Under the pieces are notes generated by a model. The model was given only the letters and a program-made list of their open reading frames with translations. It did not search any database and was not told the DNA's origin. A DNA stretch of 5,781 nt from an uncultured Planctomycetaceae bacterium (GTDB taxonomy: Bacteria; Planctomycetota; Planctomycetia; Pirellulales; JACPPG01): NCBI GenBank assembly GCA_945957305.1, contig CAMFLN010000254.1, positions 1 to 5,781 of the forward strand, read 5' to 3'. The stretch's first letter is position 1, and each line of letters begins with the position of its first letter. Shown piece by piece: positions 1-5,781 of this stretch. The translations under genes were made by a program, and so were the position numbers.

Positions 1-30
1 GAACTGACGTCCGCGGGCGAAGAGCCGACG

Positions 31-2334
31 ATGTTCGACATTTTTCGCGAGGAGGTTCGAGCCCAAGCGCGCGCGATCCAGCAGGGACTGGTCGAGTTGT
101 CCGCGGCGCCGCAGGAACTGTCCCGCTACGACGCACTGGCCGGCGCCGCGCATGCTGTTCGCGGGGCGGCGAGCATTGTCGGCCTTCCCGAGGTCGTGCA
201 ATTGTCGCAAAGCTTGCAGCAACTGTTCCTGCGCATCCGCACAAGCGGGCAACCACTGGCGCCGGACCACGGACAGGCGTTGGCTCGAACGCTGAACTTA
301 TTCGTCGAGATCCTGGCACTGTCACCCGCGGACGCATCAGGCTGGTGTGACGAACATGCGTCAGATCTCGCCGGTTTGGTCGAACAATTCAATGCCGCCG
401 CGGCGCCGCCCACACCCCCTGCGGCAACACCGCAGCCGGCGGCGATTGCAATTCCGCCGGAGGACGCATCGCCCGCGCCGGTCGAAGCCGCGGCAGCACC
501 GCCTGCTTCGGACGGGGCGTCCGCCAGCACGCCCGCCACGACATCGAGTGCAGCGTCACCGGTGACGAAAAGCGGTCATGCCGAAACGGCTGAAGCCGTG
601 GTTCGGGTCTCGGCGCAAAGCTTGAATCGCCTGATGGGCCTGGCCGGCGAGTCCCTGGTGCAGGCTCGCTGGTTGCAGCCGTTTTCGATGGCACTCTTGA
701 AGCTGAAAAAGCAGCAGGATCTTGTCGCCAGCGCGCTCGATAGTCTGTCGCATGCTCTCCCGGCGGAAAATGCAACCGACCGGATCGTCGAACTCGTCGA
801 AGAGGCCCGCCGCAGTGCCAGCACCTGCCGGCAAGTGCTGGCTGACCGCTCACTCGAATTCGACAATCACGCCGCGCAGGCCGAGGACTTGAATACGCGG
901 CTGTACCACGAAGTGATTGTCAGCCGGATGCGCCCCTTTGGCGACGGTGCCGGCGGCTTTCCGCGCCTGGTGCGCGACATGGCTCGGCAATTGAACAAGC
1001 AGGTGCGCCTCGAGATCGACGGATTGGAAACCGAGGTCGATCGTGACGTTCTGGAAAAACTCGAGGCACCGCTGACGCACTTACTGCGCAATGCCGTCGA
1101 TCACGGCATCGAATCGCCCGAGGCGCGCCAAGCGGCCGGCAAACCGGCGCTGGGCACCATCAAGCTCGAAGTCCGGCACCGCGCGGGCATGCTAGCCATC
1201 ACGATTGCCGACGACGGCGGGGGCGTCGACGTCGAACGTGTGCGTCGCAAAGTGATCGAACGCGGCCTTACGACCGCGGAACTCACACAAGCCATGACGC
1301 CGGCCGAGGTGCTCGAATTCTTGTTCTTGCCCGGCTTCAGCACCACGTCGCAAGTAACCGAATACTCAGGACGCGGTGTCGGGCTGGATGTGGTTCAGCA
1401 GTCGGTCCGCCGCGCCGGGGGCGTGGTCCGCGTGCATAGCCAGTTGGGGAAGGGAACGACGTTCCACCTGCAGCTGCCGATCACGTTGTCCGTATTACGC
1501 GCCGTGCTGGTCGAGATCGACGGCGAGCCGTACGCCTTTCCGCACAATCGCATCGACCGGCTGCTGAAAGTTGCTGCCGATGACATTCAGTCGCTCGAGG
1601 GTCGACAGTTTATCGTGGTCGACGGTCAGAACGTCGGCTTGCTGATGGCCGCGCAAGTGCTCGGCCTGCCGCTGCGTTCCGACGCCGCGTCGGCCGCTGA
1701 ATTGCTGGTCGTGCTCTTGAGCGATTCGGCGGGCCAGTATGGCCTGGTGGTCGATAACTTCCGGGGAGAGCAGGACCTGGTCGTGCGTCCCTTGGATGCA
1801 CGGTTGGGCAAAGTGCCCAACGTCAGCGCTGCCGCGATCCTGGAGGATGGTTCGCCGGTTTTGATCGCCGACGTCGAGGATCTGATCCGCTCGCTCGATC
1901 GGTATCTGCAAAACAGCGTCTTGCGCCGCCACACGCGGCAAAGCTCGCTGGCCAGCCCTAAAAAGCGCGTGCTGGTCGTCGATGACTCGATCACAGTGCG
2001 CGAAGTCGAACGGCAAATTCTGCGTGGACAGGGGTACGACGTCTCGGTCGCGGTCGACGGCCAGGATGGGTGGAACATGATTCGCGCCGAGAAATTCGAC
2101 CTGCTGATTTCCGACGTCGACATGCCGCGCATGAACGGCCTGGAATTGGTCGGCCTGGTACGCGCCGATGCCGCGCTGCGAAACCTGCCGGTGATCATCG
2201 TCTCGTACAAGGAACGTCCCGAGGATCGACTCCGGGGCCTCGACGTGGGAGCGAATTACTACTTGACCAAAAGCAGCTTTCACGACAATACGTTCCTGCA
2301 AGCCGTCCGGGATTGCATCGGCGACGCGCAATAG
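31..2334 (+). CDS. cheA: Hybrid chemotaxis-type histidine kinase (CheA with C-terminal receiver; WspE-like)
   Basis: Cytoplasmic kinase of a chemosensory array. It autophosphorylates with ATP and passes phosphate to receiver domains. Seen over 767 residues: HPt domain about 1-115 with phospho-accepting His41 in HAVRG; Pro/Ala-rich linker about 123-188; dimerization helices about 190-300; ATPase with N box HLLRNAVDHG (350-359), G1 DDGGG (394-398), F box LPGFST (433-438) and G2 GRGVGLDVV (447-455); CheW-like domain about 485-625; receiver about 645-765 with Asp651/Asp652, phospho-acceptor Asp695, Ser725 and Lys747. All key residues are present, so it should be active. This order is that of WspE-type kinases (family knowledge), and the WspF-like cheB downstream supports that. 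The start at 31 is the first ATG, with only a weak GAAGAG about 6 bases upstream. The frame stays open to base 1 and, from memory, WspE carries about ten more N-terminal residues, so the gene may be 5'-partial here. Confidence 0.93.
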   Translation: MFDIFREEVRAQARAIQQGLVELSAAPQELSRYDALAGAAHAVRGAASIVGLPEVVQLSQSLQQLFLRIRTSGQPLAPDHGQALARTLNLFVEILALSPADASGWCDEHASDLAGLVEQFNAAAAPPTPPAATPQPAAIAIPPEDASPAPVEAAAAPPASDGASASTPATTSSAASPVTKSGHAETAEAVVRVSAQSLNRLMGLAGESLVQARWLQPFSMALLKLKKQQDLVASALDSLSHALPAENATDRIVELVEEARRSASTCRQVLADRSLEFDNHAAQAEDLNTRLYHEVIVSRMRPFGDGAGGFPRLVRDMARQLNKQVRLEIDGLETEVDRDVLEKLEAPLTHLLRNAVDHGIESPEARQAAGKPALGTIKLEVRHRAGMLAITIADDGGGVDVERVRRKVIERGLTTAELTQAMTPAEVLEFLFLPGFSTTSQVTEYSGRGVGLDVVQQSVRRAGGVVRVHSQLGKGTTFHLQLPITLSVLRAVLVEIDGEPYAFPHNRIDRLLKVAADDIQSLEGRQFIVVDGQNVGLLMAAQVLGLPLRSDAASAAELLVVLLSDSAGQYGLVVDNFRGEQDLVVRPLDARLGKVPNVSAAAILEDGSPVLIADVEDLIRSLDRYLQNSVLRRHTRQSSLASPKKRVLVVDDSITVREVERQILRGQGYDVSVAVDGQDGWNMIRAEKFDLLISDVDMPRMNGLELVGLVRADAALRNLPVIIVSYKERPEDRLRGLDVGANYYLTKSSFHDNTFLQAVRDCIGDAQ

Positions 2335-2349
2335 GGCCCCTGAGTTTGC

Positions 2350-2355
2350 TAGAAT
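2350..2355 (+). promoter_or_regulatory. Possible extended -10 promoter element upstream of cheB
   Basis: TAGAAT, preceded directly by TGC (2347-2349), gives TGCTAGAAT, a good match to an extended -10 (TGnTATAAT). It is one of the few AT-rich spots in the 68-base gap between cheA and cheB. I see no convincing -35 at 17-base spacing, which extended -10 promoters can do without. It would place transcription start near 2362, about 40 bases before the ATG, and could give cheB its own transcription in addition to read-through from cheA. Sequence match only. Confidence 0.35.
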
Positions 2356-2402
2356 AGGCGCCGCGTTGTCCGATTTCGTGAGCCAGCCCTTTAGTGTCCG
2401 AC

Positions 2403-3455
2403 ATGCGCCTTGCGATTGTGAATGATCTGAGCCTGGCGCGGGAAGGCTTGAAGCGCTTGGTGTTGTCCACACCCGGCTATGAGATTGCCTGGTTTGCAGA
2501 AAATGGCGCCGAGGCAGTGGAAAATGCGACGCGGGACCGTCCTGACATCATCTTGATGGATCTGGTGATGCCGGTGCTGGATGGCGTCGAAGCCACGCGG
2601 CAGATTATGGCCACCAGCCCTTGCCCCATCCTGCTGGTCACCTCGAGTGTGTCCGGAAACTTGAACCAGGTGTACGCCGCGATGGGCTACGGAGGGCTCG
2701 ACGCGGTGAACACGCCCACATTCGGACCTGGCGGTGCGATCCTCGACGGCGAACCCATTCTCGCGCGCATTGCCAAGCTCGCCCGCAGTCAGCAGGGGAC
2801 CCTTCCACGCGACGCCACGACCGGTGCGCTGTGGTCGCCGGTGGGCCCCGCGACAGCGAAACGCGCGACTCAACCACCGCTGGTCGTCCTGGGCGCTTCG
2901 ACCGGAGGCCCCGAAGCTGTCGCGCAGGTCCTTTCCTGGCTCCCGGCAGATTTTTCCGCACCGGTCATCGTCGTGCAGCACATCGCTGCCGATTTCGCCC
3001 CGGGCCTGGCACAATGGCTGGCCACCCGGTCGCATCTGGCCGTGCGGCTGGCACGCGCCGGCGAACTGCCGGTCGCCGGCACGGTCTTGCTGGCCGGGAC
3101 CAACGACCACCTGGTGCTGCGCTCGGATCTACGGTTGAGCTATTCGCCGGAACCAGTCGATTATCCGTACCGTCCGTCGATTGACGCATTCTGGGCAAGT
3201 GCGGCCCGGTTTTGGCCTACGCCCGGCGTCGCCGCTCTGCTCACCGGCATGGGCAGCGACGGAGCGCGGGGACTGCTGCTGCTATCTCAGGCGGGTTGGT
3301 ACACCATCGCTCAGGACCGAGCCACCTCGGTGGTGTACGGCATGCCCAAGGCGGCCGTAGAAATGCAAGCCGCCCAGCACGTGCTGCCTTTGCCGAAAAT
3401 CGGTCCCGAGATCCGGGGGCATCTGCCCAAAGTCGCGGTGCCGCCGATGCGTTGA
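2403..3455 (+). CDS. cheB: Chemotaxis response regulator protein-glutamate methylesterase CheB (WspF-like)
   Basis: Removes methyl groups from (or deamidates) glutamyl side chains of chemoreceptors, resetting the array; phosphorylation by CheA activates it. Residues are numbered from the GTG at 2394. The receiver spans about 4-125, with Asn10-Asp11 in place of the usual acidic pair, phospho-acceptor Asp56 (ILMDLVMP) and Thr83. The usual lysine is Thr107 in AVNTP. A linker (about 130-160) leads to the methylesterase domain, about 161-345, with catalytic Ser169 (GASTGG), His196 (VVQHI) and Asp289 (TGMGSDG). Length is normal for CheB. I chose ATG 2403 because MRLAIVND lines up with the N-terminus I recall for WspF (MKIGIVND); GTG 2394 would add three residues, and neither has a clear ribosome-binding site. 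It follows the hybrid cheA by 68 bases on the same strand, as wspF follows wspE. The IVND, MGYGGLDAVNTP and SPCPILLVT stretches point to the WspF branch rather than classical enteric CheB (from memory, not a search). Confidence 0.93.
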   Translation: MRLAIVNDLSLAREGLKRLVLSTPGYEIAWFAENGAEAVENATRDRPDIILMDLVMPVLDGVEATRQIMATSPCPILLVTSSVSGNLNQVYAAMGYGGLDAVNTPTFGPGGAILDGEPILARIAKLARSQQGTLPRDATTGALWSPVGPATAKRATQPPLVVLGASTGGPEAVAQVLSWLPADFSAPVIVVQHIAADFAPGLAQWLATRSHLAVRLARAGELPVAGTVLLAGTNDHLVLRSDLRLSYSPEPVDYPYRPSIDAFWASAARFWPTPGVAALLTGMGSDGARGLLLLSQAGWYTIAQDRATSVVYGMPKAAVEMQAAQHVLPLPKIGPEIRGHLPKVAVPPMR

Positions 3456-3473
3456 TCCGCGCTGGCCGAGAAT

Positions 3474-3489
3474 TGCGCCCCGCGGCGCA
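3474..3489 (+). terminator. GC-rich hairpin after cheB (weak terminator candidate)
   Basis: A perfect 6-bp inverted repeat, TGCGCC and GGCGCA, flanks a CCGC loop and begins 18 bases after the cheB stop. Its position suits the end of the cheA-cheB transcript. No T-run follows (the next bases are GGGAAATACTGG), so it is not a standard intrinsic terminator. In GC-rich DNA such a short stem can arise by chance. Confidence 0.22.
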
Positions 3490-3510
3490 GGGAAATACTG
3501 GGGTCGCGAC

Positions 3511-3539
3511 TTGCAACGCGCGGCGCGCGCGGCCATGCT
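3511..3539 (+). promoter_or_regulatory. Weak sigma70-like promoter candidate upstream of the acylase gene
   Basis: TTGCAA (3511-3516) and CATGCT (3534-3539) are 17 bases apart and match the -35 and -10 consensus at about 4/6 and 3/6. The pair overlaps a TGCTA (3536-3540), which resembles the TGCTAGAAT in front of cheB and lies at a similar distance from its start codon. The 140-base gap and the change of function argue that the acylase has its own promoter, but this particular assignment is weak. A second small hairpin (TCGCGG 3554-3559 with CCGCGA 3562-3567, 2-base loop) lies just downstream. Confidence 0.2.
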
Positions 3540-3579
3540 AACGGCGTCTCTGTTCGCGGTTCCGCGACCTCATCCGACT

Positions 3580-3585
3580 AGGGAG
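3580..3585 (+). promoter_or_regulatory. Ribosome-binding site of the acylase gene
   Basis: AGGGAG lies 10 bases before ATG 3596 and is the clearest Shine-Dalgarno-like sequence in the window. It supports this start, which is also the only possible one: an in-frame TAA lies at 3539-3541, with no ATG, GTG or TTG codon in frame between them. Confidence 0.55.
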
Positions 3586-3595
3586 TTGCCCACCC

Positions 3596-3658
3596 ATGCG
3601 TCGCACTTGCACCTTGCTGCTGTTGGCTCTGTGTGGTCCCGCAGTGGCTGCTCATGCA
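3596..3658 (+). other. Signal peptide region of the acylase
   Basis: The first 21 residues have a positive start (Met-Arg-Arg), a hydrophobic core rich in Leu and Ala (about 6-18), and Ala19-His20-Ala21 before Ala22, a normal signal peptidase I site. A lipoprotein is less likely: Cys13 is preceded by Leu-Ala-Leu, and lipoboxes have Gly, Ala or Ser just before the Cys. There is no twin-arginine motif beyond the bare RR. Confidence 0.75.
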
Positions 3659-5748
3659 GCCCCAAAAGTCGATCCCTCTTCGCTTGCACAGAGCGTGACG
3701 ATTTATCGTGACCAATGGGGAGTGCCCCATATCGACGCGCCCACAGACGAAGGGGTGGTGTTTGGCTTTGCCTATGTGCAATGCGAAGATTACTTCTGGC
3801 AGGTCGAAGACTCCTACCTGCAATGCCTGGGACGCTATGCCGAAGTCGTTGGCGACGCCGGGCTGGAAAGTGATTTGCTCAATAATTCGTTCGAAGTCGT
3901 CAAACGATCGCAGGCCGATTTCGAAGAGATCGAACCGAAGCTGCAAAATATCTGCGCCGCGTACGCAGCGGGCGTGAATCACTACCTGGCCACGCATCCG
4001 GACGTCAAACCGCGCCTGCTGACGCGCATCGAGCCGTGGAACGTGCTGGCCTTCGAGCGCTTCACGCTCCTGAATTTCATCTACGGCAAAGCCCATGTGC
4101 CCAAGGCCGCCACCCGCAAGCTGCAGGACGAAATTCGCGCCGCCACCGGCTCGAATGCCTGGGCCATCGGCCCCACCAAGACCAAGAACGGCACCACGAT
4201 GCTCTTTGCCAATCCGCATCAGCCCTGGTTTGGCGCTGGGCAATTCTACGAGGGACATCTGCACAGCGGCGAGGGGTGGAGCTTCTCAGGCTCGACGTTC
4301 TTCGGCGGTCCGCTTCCCACGATTGGGCACAATGACGTGCTGGGCTGGTCGCACACCGTCAACAACCCCGACATTGCCGACGTCTACCGCGAGACCTTCG
4401 ACGACCCGGCCCATCCGTTGAACTACCGCTATGGCGACGGCTACAAGACCGCCGAAGAGTGGCAAGTGCGGATCGCGGTGCGCGCTGGCGACAAGGTCGA
4501 GCAGCGGGTGTGCACCTTTCGCAAAACGCATCACGGACCGGTCATGGCCAAGGAAGACGCCACGCATTTCCTGACCGTGCGCATCGCGCGCGTTTTCGAA
4601 GGAAGCCGCTTGCGCCAAGCGCTCGCCATGACCCGTGCACGCAGTTTTCCTGAATGGCGCGAGGCGATGTCGGGTTTGAACTTGCAGATGTTCAATACGG
4701 TGTACGCCGATCGGGACGGCAACATCTTTTATGTCTATAACGGCACGATTCCGCGGCGCGACCCCGGTTTCGATTGGACCAAGCCGGTCGATGGAAGCAA
4801 TCCCAAGACCGAATGGCAAGGCTTGCACACCTTCGACGAATTGCCGCAGATTTTGAATCCCCCCTCGGGCTACGTGCAAAATTGCAACGCCACGCCCTTT
4901 GCGGCGACCGATGACGGCAATCCGTTCCAGACCGACTTCCCGGGCTACATGGTCGAAGAGCAGAACGATGACAAGCGGCGGTCCAAGGTTTCGCGCATGC
5001 TGTTGCGCAAGCTGCATGGCGCCACGTTCGACGATTGGCAGAAGCTGGCCTTTGACACGACGCTCTATTGGCCGCTGGTCGAAATTCCGCGCTATCGGCG
5101 CGAGCTGGAAGTGCTCAAGGGAAAGAATCCGGAACTTGCCGCCAAGGTCGAACCGCTGCTCGCGCACCTGAGCGACTGGGACTACCGTTCGTCCGTGGAT
5201 TCGACCCAGACAACGCTCTGCGCGGCCTGGTATCTGGAGCTGTACGGCCCTGGCTATCCGGCCGAGCAGTTGAAGCCGGAGTATCAGGAAAGCCAAGCCA
5301 AGCGCTTCGAAGCGTTGTTGACGGCTGCCGGTAAGCTCAAAGCTCTGTTCGGGGATTGGAAAGTCCGCTGGGGGGATATCAGCCGCATGCAGCGGCACGC
5401 GAATTTCGCCGAAGGGGCGCTCGTGCCCTTCGACGACAAGCTGCCGAGCATCGCCTGCCCCGGCGCGCCAGGACCACTGGGCGTCGTGTTCAATACCTAC
5501 TACACACCGCTCTCGCCGCAACGCCGCAAGCAATACGGCGTCGTAGGGCATTCGTTCGTCGGAGTTTATGAATTCTCGAAGAACGAAAAGGTCAAGGCGG
5601 CGACGATCCTGCAGTTCGGCGAAAGCGCCGATCCGAAGTCACCCCATTATTTCGATCAGGCCCAGCTTTATGTGCAGCAGAAGTTCAAGCCCGCCTGGTT
5701 CGAGTGGGACGAGGTGGTCGCCAACGCCAAAGTGAAGTACAAGCCGGG
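3596..5748 (+). CDS. Secreted penicillin acylase / acyl-homoserine-lactone acylase family protein (3' end cut off)
   Basis: N-terminal-nucleophile amidase that hydrolyses the amide bond of an N-acylated substrate (beta-lactam, acyl-homoserine lactone, acylated peptide or similar), probably in the periplasm. Seen: signal peptide about 1-21 (MRR, then a Leu/Ala core, AHA|A site); alpha-chain motif WGVPHIDAP (41-49); autoprocessing site Gly185-Ser186, where Ser186 becomes beta-Ser1. Counting from it, His208 is beta-23 and Val255 is beta-70, the PvdQ-type set, whereas enteric penicillin G acylase has Gln23 and Ala69 (family knowledge). Asn429 or Asn431 (QNCN, beta-244/246) is the likely oxyanion-hole Asn; HHGPV (312-316), WGDISR (592-597) and SPHYFDQ (682-688) are further family motifs. 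Exact substrate cannot be told. The last complete genomic codon is residue 717; the final SPHY region shows that little is missing. The continuation [10 protein letters not shown] is adapter, not protein. It lies 140 bases after cheB with its own ribosome-binding site, so is probably transcribed separately. Confidence 0.9.
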
Positions 5749-5781
5749 CTGTCTCTTATACACATCTGACGCTGCCGACGA
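5749..5781. other. Illumina Nextera (Tn5) adapter contamination at the contig end
   Basis: All 33 bases equal the reverse complement of the Nextera Read 1 transposase adapter: the 19-base Tn5 mosaic end CTGTCTCTTATACACATCT (5749-5767), then GACGCTGCCGACGA (5768-5781). It runs to the last base of the window and ends exactly at the adapter's end. In the acylase frame it reads [10 protein letters not shown], a peptide known from adapter-contaminated database entries. It is a library artefact, not a genomic transposon, and genomic sequence should be taken to stop at 5748. The first base or two could also be genomic by coincidence. Confidence 0.98.

Noticed and set aside
391..594. Pro/Ala-rich stretch of CheA (about residues 121-188) as a repeat or a frameshifted region
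   Set aside because: There is no regular repeat unit and the frame is intact on both sides. It is an ordinary flexible linker between the HPt and dimerization domains.
1495..2472. A 325-codon open frame on the minus strand over the CheW-like and receiver parts of cheA, running into the start of cheB
   Set aside because: It is opposite clearly coding sequence, has no recognisable domain, and crosses the intergenic gap; it mirrors third-position GC bias.
3514..3533. CGCGCGGCGCGCGCGG run as an operator or recombination site
   Set aside because: It is a low-complexity CG run in GC-rich DNA with no defined half-sites or partner elsewhere in the window.
3511..3711. Small plus-strand frame of 66 codons overlapping the acylase start
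   Set aside because: It needs a TTG start without a ribosome-binding site and overlaps the signal peptide region of a well-supported gene in another frame.
4286..5551. A 421-codon open frame on the minus strand opposite the acylase
   Set aside because: The plus strand here encodes conserved acylase motifs (HHGPV, QNCN, WGDISR), and the minus-strand translation shows no recognisable domain. Long antisense frames are common in GC-rich genes.
5749..5767. A real Tn5 transposon end (mosaic end) marking a mobile element insertion
   Set aside because: The mosaic end is followed by the synthetic Nextera Read 1 tail and the contig stops exactly at its end, so it is library adapter.
5747..5780. [10 protein letters not shown] as a natural C-terminus of the acylase
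   Set aside because: It is the translation of the adapter, joined to the gene at 5748/5749.

Overview
This window comes from a GC-rich Gram-negative-type bacterium. It holds three genes in a row on the + strand, and its last 33 bases are not genomic. The intergenic gaps are short, codon use is consistently GC-rich, and there is no sign of mobile DNA. The combination of a Wsp-like chemosensory pair, a secreted penicillin-acylase-family enzyme and TGCTAGAAT-like upstream elements would suit a planctomycete, but this is a low-confidence inference and a proteobacterium or another phylum is possible.

Region 1 (about 1-3455) is a chemosensory signalling pair. The first gene encodes a hybrid CheA kinase with HPt, dimerization, ATPase, CheW-like and receiver domains, the architecture of WspE. 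Its frame is open to the left edge, so the true N-terminus may lie outside the window. After a 68-base gap comes a CheB methylesterase whose receiver domain resembles WspF. Together they would take input from a chemoreceptor array: CheA autophosphorylates on His41 and passes phosphate to its own receiver and to CheB, and CheB demethylates the receptors as negative feedback. The receptor, CheW, CheR and the output regulator are not in view. They would be expected upstream if the operon follows the Wsp order.

Region 2 (3456-3595) is a 140-base gap with two small GC-rich hairpins and a weak promoter-like element. Region 3 (3596-5748) is a secreted N-terminal-nucleophile hydrolase of the penicillin / acyl-homoserine-lactone acylase family. 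It has a signal peptide, a Gly185-Ser186 autoprocessing site, and residues matching beta-Ser1, beta-His23 and beta-Val70 of the PvdQ type. It is cut off near its C-terminus.

Positions 5749-5781 match exactly the reverse complement of the Illumina Nextera (Tn5) Read 1 adapter. The contig therefore ends in untrimmed library adapter, and the apparent C-terminal peptide [10 protein letters not shown] is an artefact. I see no CRISPR, RNA gene, insertion sequence or clearly novel system. The main biological points are the Wsp-like CheA/CheB pair, a substituted receiver lysine in CheB, and the neighbouring possible quorum-quenching acylase.
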